A DNA stretch of 64,000 bases from VXYL01 sp965116935 (lineage in GTDB: Bacteria > Pseudomonadota > Gammaproteobacteria > Pseudomonadales > Azotimanducaceae). A model generated the notes under the pieces. It did no database searches. It was not told the DNA's origin and was given only the letters and a program-made list of their open reading frames with translations. The position numbers and the translations under genes were made by a program. This document shows, piece after piece, positions 43,639 through 50,899 of the stretch (positions are counted from its first letter, which is position 1; every line of letters starts with the position of its first letter). The stretch covers positions 1,488,001 to 1,552,000 of the forward strand of contig OZ220737.1 of the NCBI GenBank assembly GCA_965116935.1, given 5' to 3'.

Positions 43639-44436
43639 CTATAGGTCGAGGAGTTCGAAGAACTCGTCGGCGAAACTACCGAAGCGCTCCGCATTGCCAG
43701 AGTAGCTCAAGTCGCCGCGCATCAGCTTCGGATAACCCCTTGAATGTAGGATCTCGTGCTTGAAGACATGCCAGCCATTCTTGTTCGCTTCTTCATGTAT
43801 CTCCGGCATGGCTCGCCGCTTCTCTGGTCCTCCATCGTTGCCGCCGTGGTAGAAGCCGTTGTTGATGACGATGCCGATCACGTCAATGCGGTGCGACGGA
43901 TTCTCGGTTCGGAAAGATCGAAGCGACCGTGCAAGCATCGGAAAGCCAACAGTCGCGAAATACTCCGGGCGCACCGGGACCAAGACATAGCGCGACGCAT
44001 GATACGCAGCTTGGGTGAAAACGGACTCCGTCGGCGGGCAGTCGATCAAGACTAACTCCTTGTCTTGGAAGTGGTCCGCGATGAAGTGAGCGAGCACGCG
44101 TGGGTCGGGCTTGAGCGTCCGAACCAGATTGTCGGAAAAGTCGAACCTTGACGGAATGTAAGACAGCGTACCGTCGTCGTAGACCTCCTGCACGACGTCG
44201 CGGTGATTCAGCCGCCTGGCGGTCCCGCGTTTGGAACTGGGGGGCCTATAGCCGTCGAAGACTTCGACGATGGATGGCTCTTCGCTCTCGATGAAATCTC
44301 GATAGTCATCACCCATGTACGCTTGACTCAGGTTGGCCTGCGGGTCCAGGTCAACTGCGAGTACGCGAACATCCTCGTACGCAGCATGCCGACCCAAGAG
44401 GGCGGCGGTCGTCGTCTTGCCGACGCCGCCCTTCAT
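43639..44436 (-). CDS. ParA/MinD-type ATPase of the accessory island, 5' end disrupted
   Basis: The product has the deviant Walker A MKGGVGKTTTAALLGRHAA, LAVDLDPQANLSQAYMGDD and LIDCPPTESVFTQAAYHAS, so it is a ParA-type ATPase distinct from the chromosomal one (33460). The only in-frame ATG is the first residue of Walker A. Codons just upstream still read VCVSIIN, the missing first strand, but have no start. A GTG at 44474 with a GGAGGAG 7 bases upstream would restore it if one base were added in the A5G2C3 run near 44463-44470. Recent frameshift, sequence error or unusual start are all possible. Confidence 0.85.
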   Translation of the reverse strand: MKGGVGKTTTAALLGRHAAYEDVRVLAVDLDPQANLSQAYMGDDYRDFIESEEPSIVEVFDGYRPPSSKRGTARRLNHRDVVQEVYDDGTLSYIPSRFDFSDNLVRTLKPDPRVLAHFIADHFQDKELVLIDCPPTESVFTQAAYHASRYVLVPVRPEYFATVGFPMLARSLRSFRTENPSHRIDVIGIVINNGFYHGGNDGGPEKRRAMPEIHEEANKNGWHVFKHEILHSRGYPKLMRGDLSYSGNAERFGSFADEFFELLDL

Positions 44437-44474
44437 GTTGATGATCGAGACGCAAACAGGGCCTTTTTGGGCAC

Positions 44475-44670
44475 GGGCACTCTCCTCCGCTGGAGCAACC
44501 TAGCGCTGCCGAGCGACCATTTGTTCGACTTCGACCCAAACCATATCGGCCAAGGTCTGGCAGATCAAGGTCATGCACCTGTCGCCACGTCGTGTAGTCG
44601 AACCCTGACCGTTGGTCGAGATCTTACGCACGCGCACTCGCCGCCCCATCCCGCTCCGGCGCGGGCGCTT
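44475..44670. other. Upstream region of the ParA-like gene, no gene seen
   Basis: This stretch carries the strong ribosome binding sequence for the ParA-like gene (CTCCTCC on the plus strand, 44482-44488). A short in-frame open stretch (44500-44700, ending MVARQR then TAG) gives no convincing protein. The direct repeat R4 begins at 44671. Confidence 0.4.
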
Positions 44671-44849
44671 CCCGCCATACACTTTTTTCGTCCTACACAA
44701 CGTAGGACATCTCCCACGCTCCCTGTCCGCCCAACTTCGCTTCCTACGGTCTCCGCTCGACGCTACGGAAACCGTGACTCACACAGACGCCGTACCCGAC
44801 ACAGGACGCTTGCTTGGCGGCGTCACCCCGTCCTTCCCGACACACAAAC
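44671..44849. repeat. Direct repeat R4, copy 1 (about 179 bp)
   Basis: This unit starts CCCGCCATACACTTTTTTCG and ends near ACACACAAAC. It contains a GTCCTAC-ACAAC-GTAGGAC hairpin and a longer stem with GACGCCG and CGGCGTC arms. A copy in the same orientation at 46430-46606 is about 90 percent identical by eye. Copy 1 abuts the truncation point of the PIN gene fragment. Confidence 0.85.
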
Positions 44850-44950
44850 GGTCATGGCCTGAAGGCATCTCCTGCCATGCTGCGTTGAAGCGTCGCTGGG
44901 TTGGAGACGGAATCCGGCTGGTGCCTAGCGTGAGCGCCAAGGCTGGCGGC
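44779..44950 (-). pseudogene. 5' fragment of the PIN-domain gene, truncated and mutated
   Basis: The first 25 codons match the intact PIN gene at 51100-51759 (SPTQRRFNAAWQEM versus FPTQRRFNAAWQEM). The match then ends at the border with repeat R4, and the frame runs into the repeat. The catalytic start LDTNRIL is changed to LGTSRIP, so the first PIN Asp is lost. The product cannot be an active nuclease. Confidence 0.85.
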
Positions 44951-45250
44951 CTCGCGACGTGGCCTGTCGCCTCACCTTGGCGGTCTGCGCCTTTTGGTAC
45001 CGCTTCTCGTTCGGTGTCGGCGCGCCTGCAGGCGTGGCGAGGGCGTCCCACGGAAGTTGGGTTGCTACGGTCCGTTCTGATGCGCTTGAAACGGCCATGC
45101 GAACGATCGTAGCAAGGAGCGTCGTACGCGACACACAAGTCGTACGCGACACACAAAAGGCCAGCGACCCATCGCCTCCCATCACACCTCTGCTCGGCGA
45201 ACCCAAGCCGCCCACTCGGGGTCTGCGGGTGCCCAGCTACCGTTCTGCCT
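44866..45250. repeat. Duplicated segment R5, copy 1
   Basis: This segment covers the 3' end of the ATPase gene, the small gene and the first 84 bases of the PIN gene. It is about 90 percent identical to 51685-52051. Copy 1 carries an 18-base tandem duplication (GTCGTACGCGACACACAA twice, 45121-45156) that copy 2 lacks. Confidence 0.9.
44925..45182 (-). CDS. Small basic protein of the ATPase-PIN cassette, copy 1 (85 residues)
   Basis: The ATG overlaps the ATPase stop (TGATG), and the 3' end overlaps the PIN start, as in a translationally coupled operon. The C-terminal part is rich in basic and polar residues (APTPNEKRYQKAQTAKVRRQ). A second copy (51744-51983) keeps the whole frame despite many base changes, and the 18-base duplication in this copy also preserves frame (CVSRTTCVSRTT). 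Its place before a PIN gene suggests an antitoxin-like partner, which is inference. A shorter form could start at ATG 45098. I do not recognise the family. Confidence 0.6.
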   Translation of the reverse strand: MGGDGSLAFCVSRTTCVSRTTLLATIVRMAVSSASERTVATQLPWDALATPAGAPTPNEKRYQKAQTAKVRRQATSRGRQPWRSR

Positions 45251-46291
45251 GTCCACTAGGCCGAGTCGTTCAAGTCGCCGCAGAGCAGCCTGAACTCGAC
45301 CAGGGGATGGCGGCGAAGCGCCGAGCCTCTCGGCGATGGCATTGCGCGATTCCTGACTGAACGGTTTGGCCTGATCTAGCAAAGTCCGGGCGACGGCTCT
45401 TTGCAGAGGAGTTAGGGAAATCCACATTTGCGGATAGCCGAGCTCCGTGGCAGTCCGACCGCGAACATCCTCGACAGCGCTGTCTGCGTCCAGACTCGGA
45501 TTCAAGAGCATGGCCTCGACCACCGTGCGGAAGTAGTACGGGTTGCCGTGGAGCGCGTTGAAGATGTCGAGCATCTGCCGCTGTGGGGGCCGGCGTCCGG
45601 AGACATCGGCCATAGTTTCTAGGATGTGGCTGACAAAAGGCTCGCCGAGTGGAGGCAAGTCAATCGGCGTGGCGAAGTGGAAGAACGGCGCTTGGCGTGC
45701 GGCGAACATCGCTGCCAAGCCGTCGCGGCTCGAACCGGTGAATACGGTGCGGAGTTGGTCTGGCCGCTTGTCCAGGCTGGTCCGGAGCGCGGCAATGAGC
45801 GCTTCGTTGTCCCGACTTCGGGCAAGCTCCTGCACCTCGTCGAGCATGAGGATGGTGGGCTTGCCGTCTGTTGAGACGCGTGCGAGCAAATCGTCCAGAT
45901 GCAGCAGCAGGTCACTCGGCGGCTTGCCAGCCAGGGTGCTGAGATCAACCTCGGCCTTGCCGACCATCGGCATCGAGACTTGCAGCTTCGGGGCCAACGC
46001 TCGCCCCGTGCGTCGCAGTCGCTCGCTGAGTCCGCCTCGCTTGAGGGCGGCCTCCAGTTCATGTAGGAGCACCGCGAGCGGTGCCATGGGCTCTTGCCAG
46101 AACGAAACGTAGATCGCACGGTGCCCTTGGGTCTCGGCAAGCGGCCCAAGATCCTTGATCAGAAACTCGGTCTTGCCGGTACGTCGCGGCGCGAAGAGCG
46201 TCAACGCCCGTGCCGGCCCATCGGCCAGCAAGGTCAGCGTCCGGCGCGCCAAGTCCCGGCGCTCGAAGTGCCACGGGTCCGCGTCGGTCAT
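45182..46291 (-). CDS. AAA ATPase (archaeal-ATPase/ORC-like) of the ATPase-PIN cassette
   Basis: The 369-residue protein has Walker A LFAPRRTGKTEFLIKDLG (about 33-48) and Walker B TILMLDEVQELARS. A sensor stretch follows (TVFTGSSRDGLAAMF), and the C-terminal winged-helix region (about 300-360) includes LERLGLVDRQNGSW. This is the layout of ORC/Cdc6- or STAND-like ATPases often found in defence and mobile loci. It begins 10 bases after a conserved inverted-repeat leader (46302-46340). A deleted second copy of the gene lies at 51983-52130. The role within the cassette is unknown. Confidence 0.8.
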   Translation of the reverse strand: MTDADPWHFERRDLARRTLTLLADGPARALTLFAPRRTGKTEFLIKDLGPLAETQGHRAIYVSFWQEPMAPLAVLLHELEAALKRGGLSERLRRTGRALAPKLQVSMPMVGKAEVDLSTLAGKPPSDLLLHLDDLLARVSTDGKPTILMLDEVQELARSRDNEALIAALRTSLDKRPDQLRTVFTGSSRDGLAAMFAARQAPFFHFATPIDLPPLGEPFVSHILETMADVSGRRPPQRQMLDIFNALHGNPYYFRTVVEAMLLNPSLDADSAVEDVRGRTATELGYPQMWISLTPLQRAVARTLLDQAKPFSQESRNAIAERLGASPPSPGRVQAALRRLERLGLVDRQNGSWAPADPEWAAWVRRAEV

Positions 46292-46301
46292 CGTTAGCCG
46301 C

Positions 46302-46340
46302 AGTTAGCCATCGGAAGGAAATTATCTTACGGTGGCTAAT
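46302..46340. promoter_or_regulatory. Inverted-repeat leader of the cassette, copy C
   Basis: AGTTAGCCATCG and CGGTGGCTAAT face each other around an AT-rich centre (AAATTATCTTA). Copies occur at 52141-52182 and 49029-49066 with a conserved palindromic centre GGATAATTGTCC. The position just upstream of the ATPase ATG in two copies suggests an operator or promoter of the cassette. Confidence 0.65.
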
Positions 46341-46372
46341 TATGGACAACCGATTTCTGCGGCCTTTTGGGG

Positions 46373-46412
46373 GCAGGGGCACCTTGCCCTCGCACGCGCC
46401 GACAGGCGCGCT
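46373..46412. repeat. Palindromic repeat, family F2, upstream of the cassette leader
   Basis: GGGCAGGGGCACCTTGCCCT followed by GCGCGCCGACAGGCGCGC-like stems, two hairpins in a row as in other F2 copies. No gene lies in 46341-46429. Confidence 0.5.
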
Positions 46413-46429
46413 CGCCTTTCGCGGCGCAT

Positions 46430-46606
46430 CCCGCCATACACTTTTTTCGTCCTACACACCGTAGGACATCTCCCACGCCCCTGCCCGCCGAACTTCCCTT
46501 CCTACGGTCTCCGCTCGCGCCCGCGGAAACCGTGACTCACAGACGCCGTACCCGACACAGGACCCTTTGCTTGGCGGCGTCACCCCGTCCTTCCCGACGC
46601 ACAAAC
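46430..46606. repeat. Direct repeat R4, copy 2 (about 177 bp)
   Basis: Same unit and orientation as 44671-44849. It lies between the fragment R6 (46632-46940) and the leader of the intact ATPase. With copy 1 it brackets the ATPase, small gene and PIN fragment. Confidence 0.85.
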
Positions 46607-46631
46607 ATCTCGTATCACAGCCTGGATCGGC

Positions 46632-46940
46632 GACGTCTCACGTTGATCGCGAGGCGAGGTGCGGGGCGTGCCCGGAAGGCCCGCGGTGCATCGGGCGATG
46701 CACTGTAGGTGGAGAGCCCTGATCTGGTCGTGTCAGGAACGCTTCGCGATCGCTGACGTATTGGCCAAGGCGGGGTGGCGGTGCTCGCTCTCCCGCATTT
46801 GGTGGGGAGGCGTGACCGCACCGAAGCCAAGAGGGCCTCCGGGTCCGCGACCTCGCGCCAAGCATGGGCAATGGCAGTGCCCGTACTTTTTCAGGTCGCG
46901 CGTCGACCATGGCGCGAACCAGCCCCTGCAGGGCGCGGTC
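46632..46940 (-). pseudogene. Degenerate copy (R6) of the 69-residue gene and its downstream DNA
   Basis: This segment aligns with 50808-51111 over about 300 bases. The protein of the other copy starts ALRGLVRAMVGARLEDTGTA; here the frame reads ALQGLVRAMVDARPEK and is then broken by a length change, with a further shift later, so no intact product remains. It marks the end of a cassette whose remaining genes are missing. Confidence 0.75.
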
Positions 46941-46984
46941 CACGTCGACCGTCCTTCGTTGCTGTGGCGCATGCCAGGCCCTTG

Positions 46985-47024
46985 GGGGAGGGCATCTTGC
47001 CCTCCGAAGGCGCGATAGGCGCAT
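46985..47024. repeat. Palindromic repeat, family F2, upstream of the OLD-like ATPase
   Basis: GGAGGGCATCTTGCCCTCC forms a stem, followed by GGCGCGATAGGCGC. It lies 60 bases upstream of the ATPase start at 47084. Confidence 0.6.
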
Positions 47025-47083
47025 TTGCGTTCCGCGTCGCTGTCCGCCAAAGTTTGGGCTCGCTCGAAGTCGGTTCGCAGGCG

Positions 47084-48352
47084 GTGATTACCAACCTACG
47101 ACTCACCAATTTCAAGAACTTCGCGGACGAGAGTCTGGTTGTTGGGCCGTTCACCGTCATCGTTGGTGCGAACGCGAGTGGCAAGAGCAACATGCGCGAC
47201 GCGTTTCGCTTCCTCCACGGTGTTGGTCGCGGCTACACGTTGGCAGAGATTGTGGGTGGCCGTTATGGCGCTGGTGGCCAGGCGGAGTGGAACGGGATCC
47301 GCGGTGCTGCGGACGAGATCATGCGTTTCGCCCAAGACTCGATGGAGATGGAGGTTCGGCTTCAATCAGCCGACGAACTTCGGCCGAACCAAGGCTACTG
47401 CTACCGACTTCGGGTGGCCTCAATGAGAGAAGAGGGGTTCATCGTCACCGGTGAAGCCCTGAATGTCATGGGCGATCTGGAGGCCACCTACACGAGCCAC
47501 CCGGACCATGGTGATCCCGTTCGCGAACAAGGCGATGACACGCATTTGCTTCTACGAATGAGGAAAGCAGGCTTTCAGCGCAAGTACGGTGACCGCCTCG
47601 CGGTCAGGCGGACGCAGCCGGCCATCACACAGCTGCACGAGCACAAGCGCGTCTCGCGGAGTCAGAAGGAAGAAGCCAGCAAGGTGGTGGATGCCCTTGG
47701 CAATATGCGCTTTCTAGAGCCAGCTCCAGACCGAATGCGCCAGCCTGCCTTTCCTGGCCAGACGGTACTAGGGGATAGTGGCGACAACCTTCCGACCGTG
47801 TTGCGCAAACTTTGCGCGGACCCCGCTCGAAGGGAGACGCTGCTTGAGTGGACTCGGGAACTCACGCCGATGGATGTCGCCGACTTCGATTTCCCCGCCG
47901 ACGCCACGACCGGTCGCGTCCAACTGGTCATCAAGGAGCGAGACGGCAGGACGGTGTCCGCCTATTCGGCGTCGGATGGGACGCTCCGCTTCCTTGCGAT
48001 GCTGGCGACACTGCTCGACGACGACACCACAGGGTTGCACTTTTTCGAGGAAATCGACAACGGCATCCACCCGTCGCGCCTCCGCTTGCTCGTCGATCTA
48101 ATTGAGAGCAGAACGAAAGAGGAGGACATTCAGGTAGTGACGACCACGCACTCCCCAGAGTTGTTGGCGATGGTGAACGACACCACGTTTGGCAACACGT
48201 CCGTCGTGTGCCGTCGGCCAGACAGAGGCGATGCGGTGATCCGGCGTATCGCCGGCCTGCCGAAGGCGGAAGAGCTACGGCGTACGCAAGGACTGGACAG
48301 GCTGCATATGTCTGGTTGGCTTGAGGACGCCATTTATTTCGAGGATGACTAA
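47084..48352 (+). CDS. OLD-like AAA ATPase (AAA_21 type)
   Basis: The 422-residue protein starts ITNLRLTNFKNFADESLVVG, with the SMC/RecF-like Walker A GANASGKSNMRDAF. It later has SAYSASDGTLRFLAMLATLL (signature-like), Walker B LHFFEEIDNGIHPS and the His switch VVTTTHSPELLAM. This is the ATPase half of OLD-type systems without a fused Toprim nuclease. GTG at 47084 is chosen by comparison with family starts. A small gene (48355) follows after 2 bases, a pairing typical of two-gene anti-phage systems; function is inferred. Confidence 0.82.
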   Translation: MITNLRLTNFKNFADESLVVGPFTVIVGANASGKSNMRDAFRFLHGVGRGYTLAEIVGGRYGAGGQAEWNGIRGAADEIMRFAQDSMEMEVRLQSADELRPNQGYCYRLRVASMREEGFIVTGEALNVMGDLEATYTSHPDHGDPVREQGDDTHLLLRMRKAGFQRKYGDRLAVRRTQPAITQLHEHKRVSRSQKEEASKVVDALGNMRFLEPAPDRMRQPAFPGQTVLGDSGDNLPTVLRKLCADPARRETLLEWTRELTPMDVADFDFPADATTGRVQLVIKERDGRTVSAYSASDGTLRFLAMLATLLDDDTTGLHFFEEIDNGIHPSRLRLLVDLIESRTKEEDIQVVTTTHSPELLAMVNDTTFGNTSVVCRRPDRGDAVIRRIAGLPKAEELRRTQGLDRLHMSGWLEDAIYFEDD

Positions 48353-48354
48353 GC

Positions 48355-48924
48355 GTGCGAGTGGTCGTGATTCCGGAGGACTTCCGTAAGGATCAGTACA
48401 TCCTTGCGCCCATCTTCCGCCAGCTTTTTCGTGCGTTGGGTAGCGCTCACGCTCGCGTCGCCATCTGCCAGGACCCGCTGCTTGGCGGCATCGGCGAGGC
48501 GTTGAAGAGCGAACGGCTTGTGGAGGTCGTGGAGCGGTATCCCATGGCCGACATGCTCATCCTGTGTGTGGATCGAGACGGTGTGGTTGGTCGACGGCGT
48601 CGTCTCGACCAGATCGAAGCGGAGTTCGGCGAAGACCGGACGTTTCTGGCCGAGAACGCATGGGAGGAAGTCGAAACCTGGGCGTTGGCTGGATTGGACC
48701 TGCCCAAGGAATGGTCGTGGGCGGCCGTTCGAGCCGAAGTCAACGTCAAAGAGGTTTACTTTGACGAGTTGGCTCGACAGCTCGGTGTCGCCACTGGCCC
48801 TGGCGATGGTCGCAAGCGGCTTGGTGAGGAGGCCGCCCGCCGACTGCCGGCGATACGCCAGAAGTGCCCTGACGATTTCGACCGACTAGCGCGCCTGATC
48901 GAGTCCAAACTCCCTGATCCTTGA
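48355..48924 (+). CDS. Partner protein of the OLD-like ATPase, possible Toprim-like effector
   Basis: I do not recognise a named family. The 189-residue protein begins RVVVIPEDFRKDQYILAPIF, has ADMLILCVDRDG (a DxDG-type acidic motif after a hydrophobic strand) and AENAWEEVETWALAGLDL. This order of an N-terminal Glu, a DxD strand and a later Glu/Trp helix resembles Toprim or DUF4276-like partners of ATPases. The GTG start is 2 bases after the ATPase stop, so the pair is one operon. Confidence 0.7.
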   Translation: MRVVVIPEDFRKDQYILAPIFRQLFRALGSAHARVAICQDPLLGGIGEALKSERLVEVVERYPMADMLILCVDRDGVVGRRRRLDQIEAEFGEDRTFLAENAWEEVETWALAGLDLPKEWSWAAVRAEVNVKEVYFDELARQLGVATGPGDGRKRLGEEAARRLPAIRQKCPDDFDRLARLIESKLPDP

Positions 48925-48970
48925 GCGCGTGCCGTTACCCCTGAGCGCATCGGAGCGAGGGGCTTCTAGA

Positions 48971-49010
48971 ACGAGGGCGTCCGGCCCTCGCAACGCGTCG
49001 CAGGGCGCGG
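48971..49010. repeat. Palindromic repeat, family F2-like, downstream of the OLD-like pair
   Basis: ACGAGGGCGTCCGGCCCTCG forms a stem, followed by AACGCGTCGCAGGGCGCG. It lies between the end of the partner gene and the third inverted-repeat leader. Confidence 0.5.
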
Positions 49011-49028
49011 CCTTGAGAGTTAGCCGGC

Positions 49029-49066
49029 GTTAGCCATTGGAGGATAATTGTCCAACGGTGGCTAAC
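49029..49066. promoter_or_regulatory. Inverted-repeat leader of the cassette, orphan copy B
   Basis: GTTAGCCATTGGAGGATAAT and a following CGGTGGCTAAC match the leader at 52141-52182, including the GGATAATTGTCC centre, in the same orientation. No ATPase gene follows; the OLD-like pair occupies that position on the other strand. This looks like the remaining end of a third cassette. Confidence 0.75.
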
Positions 49067-49110
49067 TGTGGCTAATCGACCCCGGCGGTCGGTGTTTGCG
49101 GCAGTTAGCG

Positions 49111-49199
49111 CGTAGGGGCGACCCTCATGGTCGCGTACGTAAGGCGAACCGAGGCGGTTCGCTATCCCAACACGGGCGAGGACAAGCCTCGCCCCTACG
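49111..49199. repeat. Triple-hairpin element, family F3-like, copy 3
   Basis: Outer arms GTAGGGGCGA and TCGCCCCTAC enclose three small stems (GCGACC-CTCAT-GGTCGC, GCGAACC-GAGGC-GGTTCGC and GGGCGAGG-ACAAG-CCTCGCCC types). The surrounding 48925-49385 holds no gene I can support; it consists of repeats and degenerate sequence. Confidence 0.6.
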
Positions 49200-49385
49200 A
49201 GGCTCTCAGACGCAACTCTGAACGAGGGAAGCCCCACGCGCTGCGTCGCGCAGGAGCACAGTTGAGGCGCTAGCCCAGCCCGCTTGATCGATGCCGTGCG
49301 GGCCGTTTCGTTGCATTTGGTCAAACGAAAATGGAACGTCCCTGTCGGCATAGCGAGGGCGAGACGCCTTCGCCAAGGCTCCTGC

Positions 49386-50642
49386 TTACCTTGAAGGCGC
49401 GGCTATGGTTTGGCGTGGGCGCCAGTCAAGGCGCATCGCTACTGTGCAGCGGACGTGGTGGGCTTCCACCTCGAAGGTGGGTGCTGGTTGGTTGTTCTCT
49501 CGTAGGGCTTGGCGGGCGAGGGGGATGCCGACGCCGTAGCGTTGCACCAGGCCGCTTACGCGCATGGCGTCGGCGAGGTTGGGGTTGCGGTAGCTGACGA
49601 TGCCGGGCTGGCCGAAGTTGACCGCGGAAACGTCGCCGTAGGGGCCGCCTGGACTGATGATCTCGATGCGGTCCTCGAACCAGCTCACGTGGATTGGGCT
49701 ATTCGTGCCTTCGTAGCTGCGGTGCATGGCGGCGTTGCGAACCAGTTCCTGCAAGGCAGTCAGCGCGTAGGTGGCGCGACGCACCTCCGTGGTTCCGGTG
49801 CCGACCTCTACGGAGGTGCGAATGTGGGCGCGCATGGTGGCGTCAAGGTCGCGAATGATGTCCGGCAAAGGGGCATCGCATCGCAGGTTGTCTTCGATGG
49901 GATCGTGGCGTTCGGTGCCGTTGAAGCGAAGAAACTGCACGTAGGCGCCGGGCAGGAAGCGCGTCGGCTTCGGGCTCAGCATCAGAATGCCGAGCACGGT
50001 TGGAGTCGGTTCTTCTGCGGCGACGATCATTTTCGTGGCTGCCAGCCGCTCCTCCAGCGTGCGATCGTTGGCGGCGAGCACTTCGGGGTCGAAGGCACCC
50101 GGCAGATACAGGTATTGGAATCGGGGCAGGTCTAGGTCCGCAAGGGTTGCGCTGTGCACGGGGCGTGCGTCGAAGGGCGCGTCGCCGTGGCGACGTCGCT
50201 CGTTGAGGATGCGTTCATCTTGTGCCGAAGCCAGCGCTCGGGAGGGCCCGATGCGGATCCAGATGCGACCCCGATAGCGGACGGGCGGCGCATCAGCCGG
50301 CGCGACGGTCACCACGGCCACGTCCTTGCCGTGCAGCCTGTGCTTCGCCACGGTCATGGTCGGTGGCGGCAGAATGTTGCCGTCGGATCGGCACTGCGCC
50401 AGCTTCAACAGCAATGCATCGTTGATTTCGAGGCCACTCGGCGTGCCCTCGTCGCCGACACCGATGAAGACAACACCGGGCTGGGAGTGCCCCGGCAAGT
50501 CGTTTGCGAACGCGCAAATGGCTTGGCGCACCGCATTCGGCGCATCGCCGGCGAATGCGGCCTTGCGCTCGACGAGATCGGACTCTGCATCGACCATCAG
50601 CGAGGCCAGTTCCGCCTCGGAATAGCTCTTTGGGTTCTGCAT
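49386..50642 (-). CDS. AlbA_2/Schlafen-type ATP-binding protein
   Basis: The 418-residue protein has an N-terminal AlbA_2 domain (LVERKAAF, then AICAFANDLPGHSQPGVVFI, GVGDEG, RYRGRIWIRIGPSRALAS). A C-terminal GHKL-like ATP-binding and winged-helix region follows (ALQELVRNAAMHRSYEGTNS, FEDRIEIISPGGPYG, YRNPNLADAM, GVGIPLARQAL). This is the COG2865-type architecture, seen in regulators and in some defence loci. ATG 50642 has GGAGG 8 bases upstream. It stands alone between two cassette remnants. Confidence 0.85.
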   Translation of the reverse strand: MQNPKSYSEAELASLMVDAESDLVERKAAFAGDAPNAVRQAICAFANDLPGHSQPGVVFIGVGDEGTPSGLEINDALLLKLAQCRSDGNILPPPTMTVAKHRLHGKDVAVVTVAPADAPPVRYRGRIWIRIGPSRALASAQDERILNERRRHGDAPFDARPVHSATLADLDLPRFQYLYLPGAFDPEVLAANDRTLEERLAATKMIVAAEEPTPTVLGILMLSPKPTRFLPGAYVQFLRFNGTERHDPIEDNLRCDAPLPDIIRDLDATMRAHIRTSVEVGTGTTEVRRATYALTALQELVRNAAMHRSYEGTNSPIHVSWFEDRIEIISPGGPYGDVSAVNFGQPGIVSYRNPNLADAMRVSGLVQRYGVGIPLARQALRENNQPAPTFEVEAHHVRCTVAMRLDWRPRQTIAAPSR

Positions 50643-50807
50643 GGAGCCGCCTCCTCGCGCAACCATCGCCCAACGCTCGGCAGGGAGCCAGCACCGTTCT
50701 ACAGCACAGCCCCGTAGTCGGCCAATTATGCGCGAGGCGCATACATGGACGTGCATCGCATCGGCGTAGGCGACACTCAAACATTTGTCCCACGTCAGGA
50801 GTAGGCC
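50643..50807. other. Leader of the AlbA_2 gene, no further gene seen
   Basis: This stretch supplies the ribosome binding site (GGAGG near 50651) and upstream DNA of the AlbA_2 gene. I see no repeat of the R4 type and no open frame worth calling. Homology to the degenerate segment at 46632 starts at about 50808. Confidence 0.4.
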
Positions 50808-50899
50808 ATGTCTTTACGTTGACCACGAGGCGCTGGGGAGGATCGGCCCACGGCGGATCGGACGATGCAATGCGGATGGAGGGCGGCAATCTGACCGTG

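Noticed and set aside
44671..46606. R4 repeats as integron attC sites
   Set aside because: They contain stem-loops but lack recognisable attC core sites (RYYYAAC and GTTRRRY at the ends), are too similar to each other, and no integron integrase is present.
48925..49385. Clustered hairpins as a CRISPR array
   Set aside because: Repeats are palindromic units of differing sequence without regular spacing or unique spacers, and there are no cas genes.
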